DNA from: Limnohabitans sp.
GTDB lineage: Bacteria; Pseudomonadota; Gammaproteobacteria; Burkholderiales; Burkholderiaceae_C
Direction of reading: 5' to 3'
NCBI GenBank assembly: GCA_018883305.1
Contig: VEQI01000114.1
Location: 1 to 8,930 of the forward strand
Length of the DNA stretch: 8,930 nucleotides
Below the pieces are notes generated by a model. That model was not told the origin of the DNA. It made no database searches and saw nothing but the letters and a program-made list of their open reading frames with translations. Position 1 is the first letter of the stretch; each line of letters begins with the position of its first letter. Below, in pieces: positions 1-6,698 of this stretch. The position numbers and the translations under genes were made by a program.

Positions 1-1
1 G

Positions 2-631
2 CGTCATCCCGAGCAGTTTGGCCGTGGTGCCATCGAGGGAGTGGCCGGACCGGAGTCGGCCAACAATGCGGCCGTGGCAGGCAGCATGATTCCGTTGATG
101 TCGCTGGGCATTCCCAGCAACCCCATCACGGCCTTGTTGCTGGGGGCGCTGATCATTCAAGGTATTCAACCGGGTCCCATGTTCATCCAACAACATCCCG
201 ACCTGTTCTGGGGCGTGATGGCCGCCATGTATGTGGGCAACGTGATGCTGCTGATCTTGAACCTGCCCTTGATTGGCTTGTGGGTGCAGTTGTTGCGCGT
301 ACCTTATCGTTATCTGTTTCCGCTGATTGTGTTGCTGTCAGTGATTGGCACCTACTCGGCCAACAAGAACGTGTTTGATTTGTGGGTGATGCTCGGTTTT
401 GGCGTGCTGGGCTATGTGCTGCGCAAACTGGCGTATGACTTTGCCCCCTTTGTGCTGGCGTTTGTGCTGGCACCGTTGCTGGAACAATCGTTGAGACAGT
501 CCTTGGTGATGTCGGCCGAAGGGAGCAAAATCTTTTTGCAACGTCCGCTGTCACTGACTTTGCTGATGATCAGTGGCGCATTGATGGCGTGGATGGTTTT
601 CAAACAACTCACTCAAAGGAGACACACATGA
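2..631 (+). CDS. Tripartite tricarboxylate transporter large permease, TctA family (5' end outside window)
   Basis: This is the C-terminal 209 residues of a TctA-type inner-membrane permease, the large subunit of the tripartite tricarboxylate transporters, which work with a periplasmic TctC receptor. The frame is open from base 2, so the gene is cut by the window edge; family members are about 500 residues. Seen: the family signature GAIEGVAGPESANNAA near the start of the fragment, then the Pro/Gly-rich segment SLGIPSNPITALLLGAL and GIQPGPMF, followed by several hydrophobic helices and a short basic tail ending RRHT. Its TGA stop overlaps the ATG of the downstream binding-protein gene (ATGA), so the two are probably co-translated. 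The substrate cannot be read from this part; citrate, other carboxylates and aromatic acids are all known for the family. The family call is firm. Confidence 0.95.
   Translation, partial: RHPEQFGRGAIEGVAGPESANNAAVAGSMIPLMSLGIPSNPITALLLGALIIQGIQPGPMFIQQHPDLFWGVMAAMYVGNVMLLILNLPLIGLWVQLLRVPYRYLFPLIVLLSVIGTYSANKNVFDLWVMLGFGVLGYVLRKLAYDFAPFVLAFVLAPLLEQSLRQSLVMSAEGSKIFLQRPLSLTLLMISGALMAWMVFKQLTQRRHT
616..621 (+). promoter_or_regulatory. Ribosome binding site fixing the tctC start
   Basis: AAGGAG lies 6 bases upstream of the ATG at 628. It selects that ATG over the in-frame ATG at 589, which would add 13 non-signal residues and overlap the tctA end by 43 bases. Starting at 628 puts a clean signal peptide at the N terminus. 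Confidence 0.8.
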
Positions 632-1641
632 AACGCAGCTTTTTGAAGACATGGGCGGCAGCGGCCTTGGCCGCAGGCTTTATGAGCTGGGGGCATGCCC
701 AGGTAGACCCAGCCGTGGCAGCGCTCAAGCCCAAGGACTTTCCCACGCAGCCCATTGAATACACCGTGGTCTACCCGGCAGGCGGTGGCATGGATGTCAC
801 CGCACGCTTGCTGGCCAAACACGCGGAGAAGGCCAGTGGTGAAAAAATTCTGGTGAACAACCGCACCGGTGGTGCCGGCATGGTGGGCCATGCCTGGCTG
901 GCCACGCAGGCCAAGCCCGATGGCTACGCCGTGGGCGTGCTGGCCAATCTGGTCTGGGGTGATGCCATGTTGCGCGCCCAAGGCAAGTGGCAACTCTCGG
1001 ATCTGGAAGCGATTGGCTACCTCAACAGTGACCCGCTGATCTGGATCACCCAAAGTGATGGTCCGCTCAAGGGCAAGAGCCTCAAGGAAATCATTCAACT
1101 GGCCAAGGACAAGCCCAGCACCATCCGTGTGGCCATTGTGCCCGGTAGCATGTGGGAATACCTGGTGGAACAGATCGAGTCCGCGTACGGCGCCAAATTT
1201 CTGCGCGTGCCCTTCCAGGGCGGTGGCCCGGGCGTGAATGCCATGCTGGGCGGCAATGTGGACATCGCTCAGGCTTTCTACGCTGAATTCCGTGGGCAAC
1301 TGGAGGCGGGCAAAGTAACGCCGGTGGCCGTGGCTGCGGGCGAGCGTGTGCCCCACATCAAGGACGTGCCCACCTTCAATGAAACGCTGGGCTCCTCCGA
1401 ACTGGTCTGGAACGTGATCCGATTTGCCGTGGTGCCTAAGGGTGTGCCTGCAGATCGCAAGGCCTACCTGGGTGCCATGGTGCGCGCTGCCATGAAAGAT
1501 CCCGAGCTGCTGGCGGAGTACCGCAAGGCGGGCGTGTTCTTTGATCCGAAATTGATGAACTCCAACCGGATTGCCGAGGACTTGAACCAGTACGCCGATC
1601 GCGAGTTGGCGTTCTACAAGAAGACCGGTCGCGTGAAGTAA
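628..1641 (+). CDS. Bug/TctC-family periplasmic solute-binding protein
   Basis: A 337-residue periplasmic receptor of the Bug (TctC) family, expected to deliver a small organic anion to the TctA permease encoded just upstream. Seen: an N-terminal signal peptide (basic MKRSFLK, an Ala-rich hydrophobic core, predicted cleavage after WGHA at about residue 24). The family ligand-loop motif VVYPAGGGMDVTAR follows at residues 47-60, NNRTGGAGMVG at about 77-87 and AKPDGY at 95-100. The length is normal for the family. The start at 628 is supported by AAGGAG 6 bases upstream and by the ATGA overlap with tctA. Order is permease then receptor; many tct operons begin with the receptor instead. Bug ligands cannot be predicted from sequence alone; carboxylates, amides and aromatic acids are known. 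A strong hairpin follows the stop. Confidence 0.93.
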   Translation: MKRSFLKTWAAAALAAGFMSWGHAQVDPAVAALKPKDFPTQPIEYTVVYPAGGGMDVTARLLAKHAEKASGEKILVNNRTGGAGMVGHAWLATQAKPDGYAVGVLANLVWGDAMLRAQGKWQLSDLEAIGYLNSDPLIWITQSDGPLKGKSLKEIIQLAKDKPSTIRVAIVPGSMWEYLVEQIESAYGAKFLRVPFQGGGPGVNAMLGGNVDIAQAFYAEFRGQLEAGKVTPVAVAAGERVPHIKDVPTFNETLGSSELVWNVIRFAVVPKGVPADRKAYLGAMVRAAMKDPELLAEYRKAGVFFDPKLMNSNRIAEDLNQYADRELAFYKKTGRVK

Positions 1642-1662
1642 CCACGCCGGCTTTGCCACTTT

Positions 1663-1698
1663 CAACGAGGTGCATGCCCAGGGGGATGCACCTCGTTG
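1663..1698. terminator. Hairpin between convergent genes, probable bidirectional terminator
   Basis: A perfect 13-bp inverted repeat (CAACGAGGTGCAT at 1663-1675 and its reverse complement at 1686-1698) encloses a 10-base loop. It fills most of the 62-base gap between the stop of the tctC-type gene (1641) and the stop of the dioxygenase gene on the other strand (1704). The trailing sequence is only modestly T-rich (TCGTTTC on plus, GAAAG on minus), so it is not a textbook intrinsic terminator. Position and stem strength still make bidirectional termination the best reading. Confidence 0.7.
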
Positions 1699-1703
1699 TC
1701 GTT

Positions 1704-2621
1704 TCAAGTGGTCGCGTGGTCAGACGATGGCTGGTAGAACGGCGCATCACCCAGCACGGTGACGCGGAATCCGCTGCGCGTGTGTGGCCAGTAGTCCCAC
1801 ATGGCCCGATGCTGCACGCAGCGGTTGTCCCAGAAGGCCACGGAATGAGGCTCCCAGCGGAACCGGCATTGAAACAGCGGGTTTTCCATGTGGGTGAAGA
1901 GCAGTCGAAGCATGGCTTCGCTTTCGTCCGCAGGAATACCCAAGATCCGGGTCGTGAAGCCGCGATTGACATACAAGGCCTGACGCCCCGTCACCGGATG
2001 CGTGCGCACCACGGGGTGCACGGAGCGCGGGTACAAGGATTTGTCTTGCACGCCCAGATTGGCATAGGTGCCCCGGTAGACGTGTTCACCGTCATGCACA
2101 GCGGTCAAGCCGCTCAGATACTGCTTCATCCGGTCCGAGAGCGCGTCATAGGCCGCATACATGCTGGCAAACAGCGTGTCACCGCCTGAAGGTGGGCAGG
2201 TGTGGATGTACAGAATGCTGCCCATGGGGGGCTCGGCGTCACAGCTCACATCGGAGTGCCACATCTCACCGTTGGCGCGGGGGGAGTGTTCATCGGCCTG
2301 GATGATCATTAAGTCCGGCAGTCCTGGTGCGTGAGGTGCGGCCGGGTGGCGATGCAACTGGCCAAAACGCTGGCCGAAGGCCAGGTGTTGCTCCGGCGTG
2401 GGGTGCTGATCGCGAAAAAAGATGACCTGGTGCTCGGCCAGCGCGCGGCTGACTTCCTCAAACTGCAGCGCAGACAACTCGCGGCTGAGGTCGATGCCTT
2501 CGATCTCCGCGCCCAGCACGGGGGTGAGGCGCTTCACACTCAGGGTTTGGTAGGGGGTTGCAGAGGGCTGACCGGTTTTGATGCGTGGGCCTTGCAGGTG
2601 GGCGGGGGCGGGATGGTTCAT
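1704..2621 (-). CDS. TauD/TfdA-family 2-oxoglutarate-dependent dioxygenase
   Basis: A 305-residue cytoplasmic non-haem Fe(II)/2-oxoglutarate dioxygenase of the TauD/TfdA family. Known members hydroxylate the carbon next to a sulfonate or ether oxygen, so that taurine releases sulfite or 2,4-D is cleaved. Seen: the iron triad H122-x-D124 (in MWHSDV) and H271 (in CVQHRAMWDYW), the 2-oxoglutarate contacts T149 (SGGDTLF) and R286 (15 residues after H271, as in E. coli TauD), and the family strings VVRTHP and GFTTRI. By my alignment from memory to TauD, the taurine contact H70 is kept as H92, but Y73 becomes A95 and N95 becomes G118. Taurine is therefore doubtful and the substrate is open. The N terminus carries about 25 extra residues before the conserved start of the fold; a later start is possible. 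The gene lies 35 bases after a Bug receptor gene on the same strand and is probably co-transcribed with it. Confidence 0.9.
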   Translation of the reverse strand: MNHPAPAHLQGPRIKTGQPSATPYQTLSVKRLTPVLGAEIEGIDLSRELSALQFEEVSRALAEHQVIFFRDQHPTPEQHLAFGQRFGQLHRHPAAPHAPGLPDLMIIQADEHSPRANGEMWHSDVSCDAEPPMGSILYIHTCPPSGGDTLFASMYAAYDALSDRMKQYLSGLTAVHDGEHVYRGTYANLGVQDKSLYPRSVHPVVRTHPVTGRQALYVNRGFTTRILGIPADESEAMLRLLFTHMENPLFQCRFRWEPHSVAFWDNRCVQHRAMWDYWPHTRSGFRVTVLGDAPFYQPSSDHATT

Positions 2622-2656
2622 GCGTGTCTTTCTGTCGTCTCGGGCATGTGTCTTGG

Positions 2657-3631
2657 TCAGTCCAGGCGGATCTGGGCGCGGCGGATGATGCGGCCCCAGC
2701 GCTCAATCTCGGCACGGGTGAAGGCTGCAAACTCCTCCGGGCTGGCCGAGTTGACCGGTGGGCCACCCAGGGTTTCAAAGCGAGTGCGGATTTGCGGATC
2801 CTGGCAAGCCGTGACGATGTCTTGATGCAGCTTGAGCACGATCTCGCGCGGGGTGCCCTTGGGCGCATAAAAGCCGGTCCAGGTCCAGATCTGAAAATCC
2901 GGCATGCCGGCTTCACCGGTGGTGGGCACCTTGGGCAAGGCCCCTTCGCGTTGCAGGGTGGTGACAGCCAGGCCGCGCATCTTGCCGCCATCAATTTGCA
3001 AACGGCCATTGGTGGTGTCAATCACCATAAAGGTCAGCAGCCCGGACAGCAGGTCTGGAAACGCCTGCGGATTGCTTTTGTAGGCGATGTGCACTGCTTG
3101 CACGCCGGCCAGTTGCTTGTACATCTCGCCCGCCACGCGCGCTGGCAGCGAGCCCGCGCCGAAGTTGTGTCGGCCAGGTTCTGCTTTCAGCAATGCGGTG
3201 AGATCAGCCAGTGTCTTGATGGGTGAATCCGCGCGCACCAGCACCACAAACGGTAACCGGCCGAATTGCGACACCGGCTCGAAATCATCCAGCGGATGAT
3301 AGGGCAGTTTGTCGTAAATGGAGGGGTTGACGGCGTGGGTCATCGCCGAGGTGAGCAAGATCGTGTATCCATCGGGTTTGGCGCGTGCCACGAACTCAGC
3401 AGCAGGCAAGCCGTTGCCGCCCCCCCGGTTGTCAATCACCACCGGTTGACCCCACAACTGGGACAGGCGCGAGCCGATCACGCGACCGGTGATGTCGGTG
3501 GCCGCGCCGGCCGGAAACGGAATGACCAGGCTGACCCGGTTGCTGGGCCAGACGGACGATTGCGCCCACGCTTGGGGGGCACCCATGGACAGACTGCCCA
3601 AAACAGAGATGGAGAACGCTCTTCTATCCAT
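2657..3631 (-). CDS. Bug/TctC-family periplasmic solute-binding protein
   Basis: A 324-residue Bug-family receptor, the second in the window and clearly divergent from the one at 628-1641. Seen: a signal peptide beginning MDRRAFSISVLG and predicted to be cut after about residue 23 (AWA); the RR pair is weakly Tat-like. Then the ligand-loop motif VIPFPAGAATDITGR at 36-50, DNRGGGNG at 67-74, AKPDGYT at 84-90 and the C-terminal string FYAPKGTP. The start is supported by GAAGG about 7 bases upstream; another ATG four bases further upstream is out of frame. No TctA or TctB partner is encoded next to it, so it is an orphan receptor that must use a permease from elsewhere, or may sense rather than transport. 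The downstream TauD-family gene suggests that it binds the substrate of that oxygenase, which is inference. Confidence 0.92.
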   Translation of the reverse strand: MDRRAFSISVLGSLSMGAPQAWAQSSVWPSNRVSLVIPFPAGAATDITGRVIGSRLSQLWGQPVVIDNRGGGNGLPAAEFVARAKPDGYTILLTSAMTHAVNPSIYDKLPYHPLDDFEPVSQFGRLPFVVLVRADSPIKTLADLTALLKAEPGRHNFGAGSLPARVAGEMYKQLAGVQAVHIAYKSNPQAFPDLLSGLLTFMVIDTTNGRLQIDGGKMRGLAVTTLQREGALPKVPTTGEAGMPDFQIWTWTGFYAPKGTPREIVLKLHQDIVTACQDPQIRTRFETLGGPPVNSASPEEFAAFTRAEIERWGRIIRRAQIRLD

Positions 3632-3673
3632 GCATGACCTTCAGGGAAGTGGCTGACAGGTTGGTGAGCGGTC

Positions 3674-3702
3674 ATCCTATCAAGTTGACGTCGGTCGGTA
3701 AA
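3674..3702 (-). promoter_or_regulatory. Candidate sigma-70 promoter for the Bug-dioxygenase unit
   Basis: On the minus strand TTTACC (3702-3697) and TAGGAT (3679-3674) are separated by 17 bases and end 42 bases upstream of the receptor start codon. Each box matches the consensus at four of six positions. The position, just after the terminator of the preceding operon, is right for a promoter, but the boxes are weak and the call rests on pattern alone. Confidence 0.35.
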
Positions 3703-3718
3703 GGCTGGTCGGCAGACG

Positions 3719-3750
3719 AAAAAAAACCTGGCGGAGTGACTCGCCAGGTT
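3719..3750 (-). terminator. Intrinsic terminator of the purine operon
   Basis: Read on the minus strand, a 9-bp stem (AACCTGGCG with CGCCAGGTT, 3750-3742 and 3733-3725) with an 8-base loop is followed directly by a run of eight T (3726-3719, partly shared with the stem foot). This is a canonical Rho-independent terminator 61 bases after the stop of the urate permease gene. It separates the purine operon from the Bug-dioxygenase unit. Confidence 0.9.
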
Positions 3751-3811
3751 GGGGCCCTCAGGCCGGATCACACACGGGCGCCAGGAGCAGCGCCAGGGTG
3801 TCCGTCAGTGT

Positions 3812-5299
3812 TCAGTGCGCCTCGGCTTGTTTGGCCGCTTCGATGGCGTCGCGGCTGTCAGCGCTGGCACCATTGAAGAACAGGTTGAGCAGCACGGCAC
3901 TGATGGACGCCAGCAGAATGCCGGACTCGATCAGCGGGTGCAGGCCATGCGGCATCCATTGCTTGAAGTTGGGCGCGATGAGCGGAATCATGCCGATGCC
4001 GATGGAGATGGCCACCACCAGCGCATTGAAGCGGTTGTGCTTGAAGTCCACGCCACCCAGGATGCGAATGCCCGTGGCTGCCACCATGCCGAACATCACC
4101 AGACCCGCACCACCCAGCACCACGGTGGGCAAGGACTCGACGAGTGCGGCCATCTTGGGAATGAGACCCAGGGCAATCAGGATGAGACCACCAGCCACGC
4201 ACACAAACCGGCTCTTGACGCCGGTGACGGCCACCAGGCCCACGTTCTGCGAGAAGCTGGTGTAGGGGAAGGTGTTGAAGATGCCGCCGATCAGGGTGCC
4301 CAGGCCATCGGTGCGAAGTCCGCGTGCCAGCGCGGCTTGATCGACCTTGCGGTCGGTCATCTCGCCCAAGGCCAGGAACATGCCGGTGGACTCGATCATC
4401 ACGACGATCATCACCAGCGTCATGGTGAGGATCAGCATGGGCTCAAAGACAGGCATGCCGAAGTGAAACGGTGTCACCACGTCCAACCAGGCGGCCTTGC
4501 TGACTTTGTCAAAGTTCATCAGTCCCATGGCTGTGGCGACGACGCCGCCAATCACGATGCCCAGTAACACCGAGATGTTGGCCAAGAAGCCTTTGGCAAA
4601 ACGCGAGATCAACAAAATGGAGGCCAGCACCAGAGCCGCAATCCCCACGCCTGTGAGGTCGGCGTACTTGGGGTTGGGCATCTTGGGCAGCAAGGCCAGG
4701 TCTTTCGGTACCGGGGGCAAGGCCGAGCCAGGCGCGCTGGCCGCAGCGGCCGCCGCATCCAGCCATTGCTTGTGTTCTGGTGTGACCACAGACGGGGCAG
4801 TGGGGCCGAAGGGGTTGCCGAAGATCCAGTTGATGCCAATGCGCATCAGGCTGATGCCGATGACGGCGATGATGGTGCCCGTGACCACTGGCGGGAAAAA
4901 GCGCAGCATCCGGCTGACCAGTGGTGCGATCAGGATGGAGATGAGGCCGGCACCAATGATGGCCCCGAAGATCAATTGCGCCCCTGCCGTGCCTGAATTG
5001 GCATTGGCCATGGCCACCATGGGCGCCACGGCGGCGAAGGTCACCCCCATCATCACCGGCAGACGGATACCGAACCACTGCGTGGCGCCCAGCGACTGGA
5101 TGAGAGTCACCAGGCCGCAGCAGAACAGGTCAGCAGAGATCAGGAAGGCCACATCTTCAGGGCTAAGTTTGAGTGCACGTCCCACGATCAGCGGCACGGC
5201 CACCGCACCGGCATACATCACCAGCACGTGTTGCAGTCCCAGGGCGGCCAGCTTGCCCGAAGGCAGCCGCTCATCAACGGGATGGGTGGTTGAACTCAT
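3812..5299 (-). CDS. uacT: Urate/xanthine:proton symporter, NCS2 family, UacT-like
   Basis: A 495-residue inner-membrane nucleobase transporter (NCS2/nucleobase-ascorbate family) expected to import urate, possibly xanthine, by proton symport. Seen: GLQHVLVMYAGAVAVPL in helix 1 with the conserved H24, GIRLPVMMGVTFAAVAPM at 77-94, E303 in MIESTGMFLALGEMT, D331 in RTDGLGTLIGG, and the family signature FSQNVG with Q351 and N352. The D331-to-Q351 spacing matches that of D304 and Q324 in XanQ. The strings resemble E. coli UacT more than UraA or XanQ, and the genomic context (allantoin and allantoate enzymes) fits urate. A stretch at about 165-215, rich in Ala and Pro, appears longer than in UacT. 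The start at 5299 is preferred over upstream in-frame starts because AAGGAG lies 8 bases before it and the extra residues would not be conserved. The symbol is by similarity; xanthine specificity is not excluded. Confidence 0.88.
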   Translation of the reverse strand: MSSTTHPVDERLPSGKLAALGLQHVLVMYAGAVAVPLIVGRALKLSPEDVAFLISADLFCCGLVTLIQSLGATQWFGIRLPVMMGVTFAAVAPMVAMANANSGTAGAQLIFGAIIGAGLISILIAPLVSRMLRFFPPVVTGTIIAVIGISLMRIGINWIFGNPFGPTAPSVVTPEHKQWLDAAAAAASAPGSALPPVPKDLALLPKMPNPKYADLTGVGIAALVLASILLISRFAKGFLANISVLLGIVIGGVVATAMGLMNFDKVSKAAWLDVVTPFHFGMPVFEPMLILTMTLVMIVVMIESTGMFLALGEMTDRKVDQAALARGLRTDGLGTLIGGIFNTFPYTSFSQNVGLVAVTGVKSRFVCVAGGLILIALGLIPKMAALVESLPTVVLGGAGLVMFGMVAATGIRILGGVDFKHNRFNALVVAISIGIGMIPLIAPNFKQWMPHGLHPLIESGILLASISAVLLNLFFNGASADSRDAIEAAKQAEAH

Positions 5300-5307
5300 G
5301 GAGGCGA

Positions 5308-5313
5308 CTCCTT
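5308..5313 (-). promoter_or_regulatory. Ribosome binding site fixing the permease start
   Basis: AAGGAG on the minus strand lies 8 bases before the ATG at 5299. It supports this start rather than the longer reading that begins at a TTG at 5380, inside the palindrome described separately. Confidence 0.75.
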
Positions 5314-5371
5314 GGCTAAACGGTTGCAGGAATTTCAGGCCACAGGGGGTCTGGTATTTTGTGTGCCGAAC

Positions 5372-5379
5372 TGTATACA
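5372..5379. promoter_or_regulatory. TGTATACA palindrome, candidate operator upstream of the permease gene
   Basis: A perfect 8-base palindrome, TGTATACA, in an A/T-rich tract (about 5372-5387) 73 bases upstream of the permease start, within a GC-rich region. On the minus strand it reads TTTTTTGTATACAG. TTGTATACAA-like sites are bound by several GntR/FadR-type regulators, and GntR-type regulators such as HpxS control purine catabolism in Klebsiella; applying that here is inference. I found no convincing pair of -35 and -10 boxes around it. The site may serve as an operator or as part of a promoter for permease expression separate from the operon. Confidence 0.35.
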
Positions 5380-5400
5380 AAAAATATGGCGAACGGGCCT

Positions 5401-5421
5401 GGGAATAACCCTCAAAGAGGG
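5401..5421 (-). terminator. Weak hairpin after the M20 gene, possible partial terminator
   Basis: On the minus strand CCCTC-TTT-GAGGG is followed by TTATTCCC, 24 bases after the stop of the M20 hydrolase gene. The stem is only 5 bp and the T run is interrupted, so at most it would reduce read-through into the permease gene. Confidence 0.25.
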
Positions 5422-5444
5422 GGCGGTCGGTCAGGCGCGGTGGC

Positions 5445-6698
5445 TCAAGTCAGCAAGTCCAGCAAAGTCCTGGCAATCACCTTGGTGGCGCGACGCACAT
5501 CTTCCAGTTGCACGCGCTCATCGGCGCGCTTGGCGTGGCTTTCCAGCACGGTGCGGGGGCCAGCGCCATAAATGACGCCGGGAATGCCGCGCTCCACATA
5601 CAGACGCACATCGGTGTAGAGCGGGGTGCCCACCGCCGGGATGGGTTCGCCAAACAGTTGGCTGCCGTGTTTCTGAATGGCGTCCACCAGGGGTTGGTTG
5701 CCGGCCAAAGGCACCATGGCATGAGCCAGCAGCAGACGGCGAATGTCCACCTGCAGTTGCTTGCCACCGCGTGGCGGGTTGAAGGTCTTAGCGGCGTCTT
5801 CAATGGTTTTGCGAATGCTGGCTTCCACCTCGGCAGGGTTCTCCTCGGGGATCATTCGACGATCCAGCTTGAACACCACTTTGCCTGGCATGACATTGGT
5901 GTTAGTGCCGCCGTTGATTTGGCCCACATTCAGATAGGGGTGAGTGATGCCTTCGACCTTGGAGGTGACCTGCTTGTAGTCGGCGTTGAGTGCATGCAGT
6001 GCGTTCAGGATGTGCACTGCGCCTTGCAAGGCATCGGTGCCGGTGTCGGGGACGGCCGCGTGTGCCATCTCGCCATGCACCGTGACTTCCATTTGCAAAC
6101 AACCATTGTGAGCGGTGACCACTTGATAGGAGAAGCCTGCGGCAATCATCAGGTCCGGCTGGGTGAGACCCTTGGCCAGCAGCCAGCCCGGGCCCATCTC
6201 GCCGCCAAATTCCTCGTCGTAGGTGAAGTGCAACTCCACGCCACCCTTGAGTGGCAGGCCAAGTGACTCCAGCGCACGCGTGGCGAAAGTGAAGGTGGAG
6301 AAGTCACTCTTGCTGACGGCGGTGGCGCGTCCATACATCGCGCCATCTTGAATTTCACCGCCATAGGGGTCATGCGTCCAGCCCTCGCCTGGTGGCACCA
6401 CGTCCCCGTGTGCATTGAGGGCAATTGTCTTGCCCGCACCATAGGGGCGGCGCACGATCAGGTTGGTGATGGATTGCAAGCCATAGGCTTTCACCTCCGG
6501 ATCGGGGACGGCGTGCTTCTCGGCTTGATACCCAAAGGCCTTGAGCAGTTCGGCCGTGCGCTCGGCGTGCGGGGCATTGTTGCCCGGCGGGGTGTCGGTG
6601 GGAACTTGCACCAGTGCTTGCAGGAATTTCACCTGCTCGTCAAAGTGCGCATCGATCCAGGCATCGAGCTGTGCGTAGTGGGCGGAGGTGGCGCTCAT
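5445..6698 (-). CDS. M20-family metallopeptidase/amidohydrolase, substrate unknown
   Basis: A 417-residue cytoplasmic enzyme of the M20 (ArgE/DapE/ACY1/CPG2) superfamily, which hydrolyses amide or carbamoyl bonds with a two-zinc centre. Seen: H97 and D99 in NAHGDVVPPGEGW, the likely bridging D132 in AVSKSDFSTF, the catalytic E162 with ligand E163 in TYDEEFGGEMG, the dimerisation-domain H213 in GEMAHAAVP, and the C-terminal ligand H388 in VLESHAKRADERV. The fourth metal ligand found in DapE or CPG2 (Glu or Asp about 25-28 residues after the EE pair) is not visible; that stretch reads PDLMIAAGFSYQVVTAHNG. The start ATG overlaps the stop of the upstream fusion gene (ATGA), indicating translational coupling, so a role in the same pathway is likely. 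Candidates are a ureido compound such as ureidoglycolate, or an N-carbamoyl amino acid, but no specific activity can be assigned. It is not a second AllC: the AllC-type EVHIEQG motif is absent. Confidence 0.88.
   Translation of the reverse strand: MSATSAHYAQLDAWIDAHFDEQVKFLQALVQVPTDTPPGNNAPHAERTAELLKAFGYQAEKHAVPDPEVKAYGLQSITNLIVRRPYGAGKTIALNAHGDVVPPGEGWTHDPYGGEIQDGAMYGRATAVSKSDFSTFTFATRALESLGLPLKGGVELHFTYDEEFGGEMGPGWLLAKGLTQPDLMIAAGFSYQVVTAHNGCLQMEVTVHGEMAHAAVPDTGTDALQGAVHILNALHALNADYKQVTSKVEGITHPYLNVGQINGGTNTNVMPGKVVFKLDRRMIPEENPAEVEASIRKTIEDAAKTFNPPRGGKQLQVDIRRLLLAHAMVPLAGNQPLVDAIQKHGSQLFGEPIPAVGTPLYTDVRLYVERGIPGVIYGAGPRTVLESHAKRADERVQLEDVRRATKVIARTLLDLLT

Noticed and set aside
589..627. 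Earlier in-frame ATG for the tctC-type gene
   Set aside because: It would place 13 polar residues before the signal peptide and lacks a ribosome binding site; AAGGAG correctly positions the ATG at 628.
613..1707. Long open frame of 364 codons antisense to the tctC-type gene
   Set aside because: It lies fully opposite a well-supported Bug gene, encodes a His/Gly/Gln-rich sequence with no family motif, and is a typical shadow frame in GC-rich DNA.
3751..3811. Short inverted repeats around GGCGCCAGGAGCAGCGCCAGG
   Set aside because: Imperfect, GC-rich, without a T run and next to a much better terminator, so not annotated.
5300..5380. N-terminal extension of the permease to a TTG at 5380
   Set aside because: The extra 27 residues run through the A/T-rich gap and the palindrome; the ATG at 5299 has a good ribosome binding site and starts at normal family length.
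3749..5408. Plus-strand open frames opposite the permease (3749-4567 and 4497-5408)
   Set aside because: One is full of His, Gln and Asp, the other of Met, Ala and Thr, as expected from the complement of membrane-protein codons; neither has a supporting motif.
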